DNA of 57,651 nt from Spirochaetota bacterium (lineage in GTDB: Bacteria > Spirochaetota > Spirochaetia > Treponematales > Rectinemataceae), in contig JAKLFE010000029.1 in the NCBI GenBank assembly GCA_022711355.1, positions 1-57,651 on the forward strand, written 5' to 3'. A model generated the notes under the pieces. The model saw nothing but the letters and a program-made list of their open reading frames with translations. It was not told the origin of the DNA and ran no database searches. Shown piece after piece: positions 1 through 7,190 of the stretch (positions are counted from its first letter, which is position 1; each line of letters begins with the position of its first letter). The translations under genes were made by a program, and so were the position numbers.

Positions 1-385
1 GCATGCCGCGGGTCTTCTTCTTCTTCTTGAAGGGCAGCCAGATGTCCTCGATCTCGGTGAGGGTCTGGGCCTTGCGGAGGTTGCCGTAGAGCTCCTCCGT
101 GAGCTTGCCCAGGGCGAAGATGCCCCGGACGACCTCGAGCCTGCGCTCCTCGAGGCCCTTGTAGGACTCGTATTTATGCGCCGAGTCGCGCACCTGCACC
201 TCGTCGAGGCTGCCGGTGCGTTCCTTGCGGTAGCGGCTGATGAATGGTACGGTGCAGCCCTCGGCCACGAGGGAGACGACGGCGGACACCTGGGCGGTCT
301 TGATGCCGAGCTCGGCGGCGACGCGGCCCATCACGGCCACCTCGTCCACCTTGAGCTCGTTCACGAAGGTCTCGGTCAATTCCAT
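1..385 (-). CDS. tex: Tex-family S1 RNA-binding transcription accessory protein, N-terminal part (runs off the window)
   Basis: Reading leftward from the ATG at 385-383 the frame stays open to the window edge, giving 128 residues. The translation contains GIKTAQVSAVVSLVAEGCTV followed by PFISRYRKERTGSLDE, which matches the Tex (YhgF) N-terminal helical domain. Further on, TEIEDIWLPFKKKKKTRG matches the family's conserved EDLYLPYKPKRRT-type stretch. Tex proteins are about 750 residues, with a YqgF-like nuclease fold, HhH motifs and an S1 domain; those parts lie outside the window. Tex is a cytoplasmic nucleic-acid-binding protein linked to transcription. The gene is divergent from the response-regulator pair starting at 523. 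Its own promoter and a strong Shine-Dalgarno are not evident. Confidence 0.85.
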   Translation of the reverse strand, partial: MELTETFVNELKVDEVAVMGRVAAELGIKTAQVSAVVSLVAEGCTVPFISRYRKERTGSLDEVQVRDSAHKYESYKGLEERRLEVVRGIFALGKLTEELYGNLRKAQTLTEIEDIWLPFKKKKKTRGM

Positions 386-469
386 GGCGGCTACGGTACG
401 GATTCCGCGGCGAAAAATCAATAGACCGCGGGAGAGCCCGGGCCGAAGGGGAAAGCCGAAAACTGTGCT

Positions 470-497
470 TTGACATTATGGATATAATTGCTATAAT
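470..497 (+). promoter_or_regulatory. Sigma-70 promoter with extended -10, driving the response-regulator genes
   Basis: A perfect -35 TTGACA (470-475) and a perfect -10 TATAAT (492-497) are separated by 16 bp, with an extended -10 TG at 489-490. A second TATAAT lies at 483-488. AGGAAGG sits just before the ATG at 523. This is the most consensus-like promoter in the window. Confidence 0.8.
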
Positions 498-522
498 TAG
501 CCCAGCATAGCCAGGAAGGATA

Positions 523-1155
523 ATGTCCAAGAACACGAAGAAAGTCCGGATCTTCTCGGCCCTCGAGGTGGCGAACCTCTGCGGCGTCGTCAACCAGACG
601 GCCATCAACTGGATCCGCAACGGCTACCTCAAGGCCTTCACCACGCCGGGCGGCCAGTACCGCATCTACGCCGAGGACCTCACGCGCTTCCTCGACTCCC
701 GGGGCATGCGCGTCCCCGCCGAGCTCGAGGAGCGCTTCCGCGAGGACGTGGACTGGAGCTCGGTCCTCGTCGTGGACGACGACGCCGAGCTCAACGACCT
801 GCTCAAGCGCTGGTTCGAGCGCAAGCTGGCCTCCTTCACGATCCACCAGGCCTACGACGGCTTCGAGGCGGGCCGGCTCATAGCCGAGAAGCGCCCCGGC
901 TTCGTCGTCCTCGACATAGACCTCCCGGGCCTCGACGGCCACGCGATCTGCCGCAAGATCAAGGAGGATCCCGGCTTCGGCAAGCCCTTCATCATCGCGA
1001 TGACGGGCCTCGACCGCCCCGAGGAGGCCCAGGCCATGATCTCCGAGGGAGCCGACGCCTTCTTCGCCAAGCCCCTCGACTTCGACGCGGTCACGGGCGC
1101 CGTCTCCGAGCTCGCCTCCAAGGCGCGGGCCCGCGACGGCGTGGCCGATGCCTGA
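523..1155 (+). CDS. HTH (MerR/excisionase-type) and response-regulator receiver fusion protein
   Basis: This 210-residue cytoplasmic protein has an N-terminal helix-turn-helix of the MerR/excisionase type (about residues 10-60; SALEVANLCGVVNQTAINWI then GYLKAFTTPGGQYRI). The reversed order, DNA-binding domain first and receiver second (about 78-200), is unusual for response regulators. The receiver has the acidic pocket VVDDD, the phospho-acceptor Asp in VVLDIDLPG (about D131), the MTG threonine and the KP lysine (about K183), so it should be phosphorylatable. No histidine kinase is adjacent, so the pair is orphan. The next gene starts inside its stop region (8-nt overlap), implying translational coupling. 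Confidence 0.85.
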   Translation: MSKNTKKVRIFSALEVANLCGVVNQTAINWIRNGYLKAFTTPGGQYRIYAEDLTRFLDSRGMRVPAELEERFREDVDWSSVLVVDDDAELNDLLKRWFERKLASFTIHQAYDGFEAGRLIAEKRPGFVVLDIDLPGLDGHAICRKIKEDPGFGKPFIIAMTGLDRPEEAQAMISEGADAFFAKPLDFDAVTGAVSELASKARARDGVADA

Positions 1156-1519
1156 ACGCCCCCTCGTCCTCCTGGTCGAGGACGAGGACTCCATACGGCT
1201 CAGCCTCAGGGACTATCTCCGCAAAAAAGGCTTCGAGGTCCTCGTCGCCTCGGACGGGGTGGGGGCTATAAAGCTCCTCCTCGACCACGAGGTCGGCTTC
1301 ATCGTCTCCGACTACCGGATGGAGGTCTTCGGCGGCGACTACTGGGTGAAATTCCTCCGCAAATACTGCGCGGACAAGCGGATCCTCATCACCTCGGGCT
1401 TCCTCCACCCCGACTTCGAGGTGCCCTTCGAGGTCCTCTACAAGCCCTTCGACTACGGCGAGATAGCCGCCCGCATCCTCCCCGCCGAGGGGGGCTCCCC
1501 TGCCCCGGGTCCCCGCTAG
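1148..1519 (+). CDS. Single-domain response-regulator receiver protein
   Basis: The 123-residue product is a stand-alone receiver domain with no output module. It shows LLVEDED at the acidic pocket, the phospho-acceptor Asp in VSDYRM (about D55), the ITSG Thr/Ser and the YKPF lysine (about K99). The C-terminal tail after about residue 112 is short and rich in proline and glycine. Its ATG lies within the last codons of the HTH-receiver gene, so the two are co-translated from the strong promoter at 470-497. A CheY-like relay or partner-binding role is likely; the partner cannot be named. The acylphosphatase frame overlaps its 3' end. Confidence 0.85.
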   Translation: MPERPLVLLVEDEDSIRLSLRDYLRKKGFEVLVASDGVGAIKLLLDHEVGFIVSDYRMEVFGGDYWVKFLRKYCADKRILITSGFLHPDFEVPFEVLYKPFDYGEIAARILPAEGGSPAPGPR

Positions 1520-1796
1520 GGAGGCCGAGGCGGCCTTCGGCGCCATCGTCGAGGGGATAGTGCAGGGCGTGGGCTTCCGCTACGCCGCGCTCCGCGAGGC
1601 GCGTCGCCTGGGCCTGCGGGGCTGGGTCCGCAACCTCGAGGACGGGAGCGTCGAGCTCCGCGCCGAGGGAGAGCGCGGGGCCTTGGCCGAATTCCGGGCC
1701 TGGCTCGACGAGGGGCCGGCGGGAGCCCGGGTCGACGCGGTGCGGGCGAGCCCCCGCCCGGTAGCCGGATTCGGGGATTTCGAGATCGAAACCTAG
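1500..1796 (+). CDS. acyP: Acylphosphatase
   Basis: The product carries the acylphosphatase signature: GIVQGVGFRYAALREA (phosphate-binding loop with the catalytic Arg), then LGLRGWVRNLEDGSVEL (catalytic Asn) and AEFRAWLDEGP. It hydrolyses acylphosphates such as carbamoyl or acetyl phosphate in the cytosol. The only ordinary start codon in frame is a GTG at 1560, which would remove the first beta strand and half of the loop. The frame is open back to 1467 without ATG, GTG or TTG. The best alternative is CTG at 1500, 5 nt after GAGGGGGG (1487-1494), giving 98 residues and a 20-nt overlap with the receiver gene. The family call is firm; the start is uncertain. Confidence 0.75.
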   Translation: MPRVPAREAEAAFGAIVEGIVQGVGFRYAALREARRLGLRGWVRNLEDGSVELRAEGERGALAEFRAWLDEGPAGARVDAVRASPRPVAGFGDFEIET

Positions 1797-1824
1797 CCCC
1801 GCCGAACCCGGGCGGAAGCTCCGT

Positions 1825-1853
1825 TTGCGTTTTCGCCGACCCTGGGGTATTAT
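1825..1853 (+). promoter_or_regulatory. Promoter of the adenosine deaminase gene
   Basis: TTGCGT (1825-1830) and TATTAT (1848-1853) are separated by 17 bp. The expected transcript start near 1860 excludes the in-frame GTG at 1856, leaves the ATG at 1865 almost without leader, and supports translation from the ATG at 1904. Confidence 0.6.
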
Positions 1854-1903
1854 TTGTGCCGATAATGAAAAGGGAAGAGTACAAACATCCGGGGGCAGCA
1901 CAT

Positions 1904-2947
1904 ATGGCACCGCGCACTATCTCGGACTTCATCCATTCGCTCCCGAAGACCGAGATACACATACACGCCGAGGCGACGGTCAGCTTCGACAGCTACTTCG
2001 CCCTGAACCGCAAATACGGCATGGACCCCTCGCTCAAAGGCCCGGCCGACTTCCGCAAGCTCCTGGCCATGGACTCCCTCGGGGCCATGATCAAGAATTT
2101 CCTCTACCTCCAGACCCTCTTCCGCGCCCCGGAGGACTTCGCCCTCGTCGTGCCCGACGTCGAAGCCTACGCCCGCCGCAACAACGTCCGCTACATGGAG
2201 ACCTTCGTCGCCCCCTCGATGGTCCTCAAGCAGGGCGGCATCGATTTCAAGGGCATACTCGATCCCCTCGTCGAGGGCTTCGACCGGCTCGCCTCCTCGG
2301 GGGGGCCCGACGTCCGCCTCATCGTCGACGTCTCCCGGACCTTCGGCCCCGAGAACGCCAAGCGCAACGTCGACCACGTCCTGCGCTACCTGGGCAACCG
2401 CAGCACCGACCGGGTCATCGGCATCGGCCTCGGCGGCTCCGAGGCGGGCAATCCCTGCGCCCCCTACAAGGCCGTCTTCGCGGCCGCCCGCGAGGCGGGC
2501 CTCCGCGTCGTGGCCCACGCGGGCGAGGAGGTCGGCCCCGAGTCCATCCGCGACGCGGTGGCCGAGCTCGGCGCCGAGCGCATCGGCCACGGCACCTCGG
2601 CCGTCCAGGACCCGGCCCTCATGGACCTGCTCGCCGAGCGGGCCATCCCCCTCGAGGTCTGCCCGGCCAGCAACGTGATCACCGGCAAGTACGTCCGCCG
2701 CTACGAGGAGCACCCCCTGCGGGCCTTCTTCGACCGCGGCATGCTCGTCACCCTCAACACCGACGACCCCGTCCTCTTCGAGGTCGAGCTCGACGAGGAG
2801 TTCCGCCGCGTCGCGGAGAAGCTGGCCTTCGACCGCGCCGGCATCGTCAAGCTCCTCGAGAACGGGATCCGCGCCACCTTCATGGACGAGGCGGGCAAGA
2901 AGGCCGCGCGCGAGCGCCTCGCCGCCGCCGCCAAGGCCCTCGCCTAG
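1904..2947 (+). CDS. add: Adenosine deaminase family protein
   Basis: The 347-residue product belongs to the metal-dependent adenosine/AMP deaminase family (amidohydrolase TIM barrel), which deaminates adenosine to inosine in purine salvage. Visible motifs are HIH (residues 19 and 21) for zinc, VAHAGEE (His and catalytic Glu), RIGHGTSA, the CPASNVITGKY segment and TLNTDDP (metal and catalytic Asp). The first motif reads HIHAEA instead of the usual HLHLEG, so the substrate may differ from plain adenosine. Longer frames from GTG 1856 or ATG 1865 add residues the family lacks and begin at or before the transcript start. A 36-bp gap to the exporter gene suggests co-transcription. Confidence 0.85.
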   Translation: MAPRTISDFIHSLPKTEIHIHAEATVSFDSYFALNRKYGMDPSLKGPADFRKLLAMDSLGAMIKNFLYLQTLFRAPEDFALVVPDVEAYARRNNVRYMETFVAPSMVLKQGGIDFKGILDPLVEGFDRLASSGGPDVRLIVDVSRTFGPENAKRNVDHVLRYLGNRSTDRVIGIGLGGSEAGNPCAPYKAVFAAAREAGLRVVAHAGEEVGPESIRDAVAELGAERIGHGTSAVQDPALMDLLAERAIPLEVCPASNVITGKYVRRYEEHPLRAFFDRGMLVTLNTDDPVLFEVELDEEFRRVAEKLAFDRAGIVKLLENGIRATFMDEAGKKAARERLAAAAKALA

Positions 2948-2983
2948 ACCCGCCTTCCCCTTCGGCGCTACTGTTCCCTCCTC

Positions 2984-3976
2984 ATGAAGACCGCGAAGCG
3001 CCCGGGGGGCCCGGCCCTCGGCTACCTCTGCATCGCCCTGGCGACCGTCCTCTTCAGCACCATGGAGATAGCCCTCAAGTCGGTGGCGGGGCGCTGGAGG
3101 CCCCTCCAGCTCAACTTCCTCCGCTTCCTCGTCGGCGGGATCTTCCTCCTCCCCTTCGCACTCCGCGCCCTGCGCAGGCGGGGCGCCCGGATCGAGGGCC
3201 GCGACCTGGGCTTCTTCGCTTTATCGGGCTTCGCCTGCGTCGTGGCGAGCATGACCCTCTACCAGCTCTCCATCCAATACTGCGCGGCCTCGATCGTGGC
3301 GGTCCTGTTCAGCTGCAACCCGGTCTTCACGATCCCCCTGGCCGCCGCATTCCTGAAGGAGCGCGTCAGGCCCTCCACCGCCGCCTCGATGGCCCTGAGC
3401 CTCGCGGGCATGGCCTCCATCCTGAATCCCCTCGGCTGGGGCGGGCCGGGGCCGGCCTCCGGCGGGGCCGGTGCGAGCGCGGCGGGCATAGCCCTCGTCC
3501 TCGGGGCCGCGGCCGCCTTCGCGGCCTACAGCGTCATGGGCAAGGCGCGGGGGCCGAGGCTCGGGGGCCTCGCCGTCACAGCCGGGAGCTTCCTCGCGGG
3601 CGGCGCCGAGCTCCTCGTCCTCATCCTCGCGAGCAGGCTTCCCCCGGTCGCGGCGGCCCTGCGGGCCGCCGGCCTCGCCTCCTTCGCCGCCATCCCCATC
3701 CTGGCCGGCCTCGACGCCGCCTCGGCCCCGATCTTCGCCTACATCGCCCTCGGGGTGACGGGGATCGGCTTCGCCTCCCACCTCACGGCGGTCGAGCTCA
3801 GCAGCGCGGCGACCGCCTCCCTCGTCTTCTACATAAAGCCCGCGCTGGCCTCGATCCTCGCCTACCTCATCCTGGGCGAGGCGATTGCCCCGGCCACGAT
3901 CGCCGGAATCGGCCTCGTCGCCGCCGGCTCGGCCATCGCCTTCATCGGCGCGCGGCGCGCGGCCCGGCCTGCCTAG
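2984..3976 (+). CDS. EamA/DMT-family transporter, ten transmembrane segments
   Basis: The 330-residue integral membrane protein has two EamA repeats of five hydrophobic segments each (about residues 10-150 and 170-325), the standard drug/metabolite transporter build. LCIALATVLFSTMEIALK opens the first repeat, and the second contains GVTGIGFASHLTAVELSSA. A basic, alanine-rich tail closes it. Members export amino acids, nucleosides or other metabolites; the substrate cannot be read from sequence. The neighbouring purine deaminase makes a purine a possible but unproven cargo. There is no good Shine-Dalgarno sequence. A strong terminator follows at 4055-4099. Confidence 0.85.
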   Translation: MKTAKRPGGPALGYLCIALATVLFSTMEIALKSVAGRWRPLQLNFLRFLVGGIFLLPFALRALRRRGARIEGRDLGFFALSGFACVVASMTLYQLSIQYCAASIVAVLFSCNPVFTIPLAAAFLKERVRPSTAASMALSLAGMASILNPLGWGGPGPASGGAGASAAGIALVLGAAAAFAAYSVMGKARGPRLGGLAVTAGSFLAGGAELLVLILASRLPPVAAALRAAGLASFAAIPILAGLDAASAPIFAYIALGVTGIGFASHLTAVELSSAATASLVFYIKPALASILAYLILGEAIAPATIAGIGLVAAGSAIAFIGARRAARPA

Positions 3977-4054
3977 GCGAGCCGCCCGAAGCCCTCGCCT
4001 CCCGTCCCGCGACATTCGCCGGTGCGCGTACGAGCGCCCCGCGCGATTCGGCGC

Positions 4055-4099
4055 CGACAAAGGAAAAGCCCGGCTTAAGGCCGGGCTTTTCCTTTGTCG
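4055..4099. terminator. Perfect 20-bp-stem bidirectional terminator
   Basis: Arms 4055-4074 and 4080-4099 are exact reverse complements around the 5-nt loop TTAAG. The inner stem is GC-rich (GCCCGGC/GCCGGGC) and the outer stem is an A-tract/T-tract, so it can act in both directions. It ends the EamA transcript and, on the minus strand, begins at the very next base after the tRNA-Gly discriminator. Confidence 0.85.
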
Positions 4100-4170
4100 A
4101 GCGACCGACGGGAGTCGAACCCGCTTCACGAGCTTGGGAAGCTCGGGTAATACCGGTATACGACGGTCGC
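4100..4170 (-). tRNA. tRNA-Gly (anticodon CCC)
   Basis: On the minus strand the 7-bp acceptor stem GCGACCG/CGGTCGC, a D arm, the anticodon stem CGAGC/GCTCG with loop TTCCCAA, and the T arm GCGGG-TTCGACT-CCCGT all form. The anticodon is CCC, reading GGG. The CCA end is not encoded; the terminator stem starts directly after the discriminator base. Confidence 0.93.
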
Positions 4171-4182
4171 ACTAGCATGTCC

Positions 4183-4207
4183 GCGAGCATCGCCGTACGA
4201 TGCTCGC
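4183..4207 (-). other. Perfect hairpin in the 5' leader of pre-tRNA-Gly
   Basis: Arms 4183-4192 and 4198-4207 (GCGAGCATCG and its complement) pair perfectly around a 5-nt loop. The hairpin lies between the predicted transcript start (about 4210) and the tRNA 5' end (4170), leaving 12 nt of single strand for RNase P. A structured tRNA leader of this kind is uncommon. Confidence 0.6.
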
Positions 4208-4216
4208 GCAGGCAGA

Positions 4217-4246
4217 ACTATACCCGGCGGGGCTCGGGGGCGTCAA
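4217..4246 (-). promoter_or_regulatory. Promoter of tRNA-Gly(CCC)
   Basis: On the minus strand TTGACG (4246-4241) and TATAGT (4222-4217) are separated by 18 bp, placing the transcript start near 4210, 40 nt before the tRNA. Confidence 0.7.
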
Positions 4247-4304
4247 GATCGAGCCTGCCCGCCGCCATGGGGCGATTCACCCATTCTGAGGATGGGCTTC
4301 AGCC

Positions 4305-4333
4305 TTGCCAGCTCCGGGGAGGGGCCCTACACT
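4305..4333 (+). promoter_or_regulatory. Promoter of tldD-pmbA
   Basis: TTGCCA (4305-4310), a 17-bp spacer and TACACT (4328-4333). The transcript would start near 4340 and carry AGAGAGG just before the ATG at 4366. Confidence 0.5.
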
Positions 4334-4365
4334 GGAGCCCGTATTCCGAATGAAGAGAGGCAGCC

Positions 4366-5784
4366 ATGCCCGATTGTCCGCACAGCGCCTTCCTCGCGGA
4401 GAGGAAGGCCCTCTTCGCCCAGGCGATCCGAATCCTCGCGCGGCGCTTCGACTACGTGTCGGTCCTCGGGACCGACGACGCCGGGGTCTCGTACCGGGCC
4501 CTCCGCGGCGAGACGAGCGCCGGCGAGCCCGCGTGGGTCCAGCGGGGCTTCGTCCTCCGCGCCCAGGCGGGCGGCCGCGTCGTCGAGACGGCCTTCAACG
4601 AGGGGCTCGAGAGGGGACCCGAGCGCCTCGCCGCCGAGGCCGGGGACCGGCTTGCCGCCCTCCTCGCCGCCAGCCCGGGCCAGAAGGAGTACCCGCCCCT
4701 CCCCGACGAACCGGCCTCCGCCGAGTTCCGCGGCGTCGTCGAGCGCCCCGGCCTCGAGGCCGATCCCGAGGAGGTCCTCCGGCGGCTCGCGGCCTTCCGC
4801 GACGCCCTCCTCGAGCGCCCCGACATCGTCGCGGCCTCGGCCTCGGCCGAGTTCGTCCGCGTGTCCCGCTTCTTCCTCTCGCCCCGCCGCGACCTCTTCC
4901 AGAGCTTCGAGTGGGGCCAGGCCTACTGCTTCGGGGTCGCGCGCCGGGGCGAGGCCGCCAAGACGAGCTACCGCGCCGCCTCCGGCCTGGCCGGCGCCGA
5001 GCTCCTCGACCGCATCGAGGCCGATATCCCCGGCCTGGCCGAGGAGCTCGCGGAGCTCCTCGGGGCGGGCAAGGTCGAGCCGGGCGAGTACGAGGTCGTC
5101 ATGAGCCCCGACGTGGCGGGGGTCCTCGCCCACGAAGCCTTCGGCCACGGGGTCGAGGCCGACATGTTCGTAAAAAGGCGGGCCAAGGCCGCCGAGTATC
5201 TCGGCAAGCGGGTGGCGAGCGGGATCGTCGACATGTACGATGGGGCGGCCGGGGTCGCGCAGACCGGCTCCTTCCTCTTCGACGACGAGGGCAACCTCGG
5301 CACCAAGACCCTGGTCATCTCCAAGGGCATCCTCCAAGGCGGCTTCTCCGACGCCCTCTCCGCCCTCGAGCTCGGCGCCGCCCCGACGGGGAACGGCCGC
5401 CGCCAGGCCTACGACCACAAGGCCTACGCTCGCATGACGAACACCTACTTCGCGCCGGGCTCCGCGACCAAGGAGGAGATGCTGGCCTCGGTGAAGCGCG
5501 GCTGGCTCCTCGACCGCCTCAACTCGGGCATGGAGGACCCCAAGAACTGGGGCATCCAGCTCATCGTCCTCGTCGGCCGGGAGATCGTCGAGGGCAAGCT
5601 CACGGGCAGGATCGCCTCCCCGGTCTTCTGCTCGGGCTACGTGCCCGAGGTCCTGGGAGCCATCGACATGGTATCGGGGGACTTCGAGCTCACGGGCTCG
5701 GGGGCCTGCGGCAAGGGCCACAAGGAGTACGTGAAGGTCTCCTCGGGCGGTCCCTACGTCAAGACGAGGATGAGGCTCGGATGA
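4366..5784 (+). CDS. tldD: TldD-type metalloprotease subunit
   Basis: The 472-residue product is the catalytic partner of the TldD/TldE (PmbA) heterodimeric zinc protease, which degrades unfolded peptides and in some bacteria matures microcins and other modified peptides. The metal motif HEAFGH begins near residue 256, in VLAHEAFGHGVEADMF, followed by the family's GIVDMYDG and GTKTLVISKGILQGG-type segments and a C-terminal CGKGHKE. The ATG is chosen because AGAGAGG precedes it. The pmbA start codon overlaps the stop (ATGA), so the two subunits are translationally coupled, as expected for a 1:1 complex. No peptide precursor gene is visible nearby. Confidence 0.93.
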   Translation: MPDCPHSAFLAERKALFAQAIRILARRFDYVSVLGTDDAGVSYRALRGETSAGEPAWVQRGFVLRAQAGGRVVETAFNEGLERGPERLAAEAGDRLAALLAASPGQKEYPPLPDEPASAEFRGVVERPGLEADPEEVLRRLAAFRDALLERPDIVAASASAEFVRVSRFFLSPRRDLFQSFEWGQAYCFGVARRGEAAKTSYRAASGLAGAELLDRIEADIPGLAEELAELLGAGKVEPGEYEVVMSPDVAGVLAHEAFGHGVEADMFVKRRAKAAEYLGKRVASGIVDMYDGAAGVAQTGSFLFDDEGNLGTKTLVISKGILQGGFSDALSALELGAAPTGNGRRQAYDHKAYARMTNTYFAPGSATKEEMLASVKRGWLLDRLNSGMEDPKNWGIQLIVLVGREIVEGKLTGRIASPVFCSGYVPEVLGAIDMVSGDFELTGSGACGKGHKEYVKVSSGGPYVKTRMRLG

Positions 5785-7100
5785 AGCTAGCAGAGTTGAA
5801 GGAGGCCCTCGCCTCCCGCGCCGACCTGGCCGATTGGAGGATCTCGGAGACCCGAAGGAAGGGGGCCGAGTGCTACCTCATCGGGGATAGGCCCGACCTC
5901 GGCCGCTCGATCGAGGCGCGGGACTGCCAGGTCACCGTCTACGTCGACCAAGGCGGAGGCGAGACGAGGAGCCGCGGCAGCGCCTCGGCCGCGGTCCATC
6001 CCACGATGGGCGGCCGCGAGCTCGCCGCCCTCCTCGATCGCGCGGCCTTCGCCGCCTCGAAGTCGCGCAACCCCTGGTACCCGATCCCGGGGCCCGCGCC
6101 GGCCTCCTTCGCGCCGCCCGCCTCCGGCTTCGAGGGCCGGGCCCCGGAAGCCTGGTCGGCCGAGCTCCTCGCCGCCCTCTACCGCGCCGAGGGGCGCGCC
6201 GGCGCGGCCCGCGTCAATTCCCTCGAGCTCTTCCTCACTAGGTCCGAGCGGCGGGTGCTCAACTCCCGCGGCGTCGACGCGGCCTGGACCTCCTGGTCCG
6301 GCACGGTCGAGCTGACCGTCGAGGCCGAGGGGAGCGCCGGGGAAGTCGAGCTGACCGACTGGCTCCGCTTCTCCGAGCCCGACCTGGCCCGGCTCGAGGC
6401 CGAGATGGCAGGCCGCCTCGAAGCGGTCCGGGACCGGGCCGCCGCCGCCCCCCTGCCCGCCCTCGCCGGCCTGCCCCTGGTCCTCGCCAAGTCCGAGGCC
6501 GAGGCCATCCTGCGCTGGTTCTTCGGCAACCTCGACGCGGCCCGAGCCTACTCCAAGGCCTCGCCCCTCGTCCTCGGCCAGTCGCTCCACGGCGCCGAGG
6601 CGCGGGAGGGCGAGTACGACCGGCTCGACATCCGGGCCGAGCCCGGCCTGCCCGGCGCCCCGGCCTCCGCGCCCTACGACGCCGAGGGCTTTCCCCTCGC
6701 GAGCCTGGGCTGCGCCGAGGGCGGGGTGGCGCGGGCCTTCCACGGGGCGCCGCGCTACGCCCACTACCTCGGCCTCCCGCCAGCCGGGGCGCACGCCCTC
6801 TTCTCGGTCGGCCCCGGCTCGATCCCGGCGGCCGAGCTCCGCTCCGCGCCGGGCCTCGAGGTGGCCTACTTCTCCGACTTCGACGTGGACCTCGACTCCG
6901 GGGACTTCGGCGGCGAGATCAGGCTGGCCTACTGGAACGACGGCTCGAGGCGGATCCCCGTCACGGGCGGCTCGGTCACGGGGAGCCTCTTCGAGAACCG
7001 GGGCCTCCTCCGCCTCTCGCGCGAGACCGCCCTGGCCGAGACGATGCGCGGCCCCGAGGCGATACTCCTGCCCCGGGTCTCGGTCACCGCCGCGAAGTGA
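5781..7100 (+). CDS. pmbA: TldE/PmbA-type protease partner subunit
   Basis: The 439-residue product aligns in layout with PmbA/TldE: an N-terminal domain with RSIEARDCQVTVYVDQGG, then a C-terminal beta-rich domain with GGSVTGSLFENRGLLRLSRE close to the end. It lacks the HExxxH motif, as expected of the TldE partner. The ATG overlaps the tldD stop by 4 nt. Sequence is strongly biased to GC at third positions, like its neighbours. The identity rests mainly on the coupling to tldD and the overall domain layout, since TldE proteins diverge faster than TldD. Confidence 0.85.
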   Translation: MKLAELKEALASRADLADWRISETRRKGAECYLIGDRPDLGRSIEARDCQVTVYVDQGGGETRSRGSASAAVHPTMGGRELAALLDRAAFAASKSRNPWYPIPGPAPASFAPPASGFEGRAPEAWSAELLAALYRAEGRAGAARVNSLELFLTRSERRVLNSRGVDAAWTSWSGTVELTVEAEGSAGEVELTDWLRFSEPDLARLEAEMAGRLEAVRDRAAAAPLPALAGLPLVLAKSEAEAILRWFFGNLDAARAYSKASPLVLGQSLHGAEAREGEYDRLDIRAEPGLPGAPASAPYDAEGFPLASLGCAEGGVARAFHGAPRYAHYLGLPPAGAHALFSVGPGSIPAAELRSAPGLEVAYFSDFDVDLDSGDFGGEIRLAYWNDGSRRIPVTGGSVTGSLFENRGLLRLSRETALAETMRGPEAILLPRVSVTAAK

Positions 7101-7119
7101 CCGGACGCGCGCCATCATG

Positions 7120-7146
7120 AAAAAGGGCCGCCCAGCTGGGCGGCCC
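7120..7146. terminator. Terminator between pmbA and the sigma-factor gene
   Basis: A 9-bp perfect stem (7125-7133 with 7138-7146, GGGCCGCCC/GGGCGGCCC) encloses the loop AGCT. On the minus strand five T follow (7124-7120), so it is a good terminator for the sigma-factor gene. On the plus strand only TT follows, so it serves pmbA less well. Confidence 0.8.
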
Positions 7147-7190
7147 TTCGTATATGTTACGCCGACCTAGGAGGCCGGTGCGTCGCGACT

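Noticed and set aside
1856..1903. Longer adenosine deaminase starting at GTG 1856 or ATG 1865
   Set aside because: Both lie at or before the predicted transcript start and add residues the family lacks.
1825..4353. 842-codon plus-strand frame over adenosine deaminase and the EamA gene
   Set aside because: Arg/Pro/Gly-rich shadow in another frame of the real genes; no recognisable domain.
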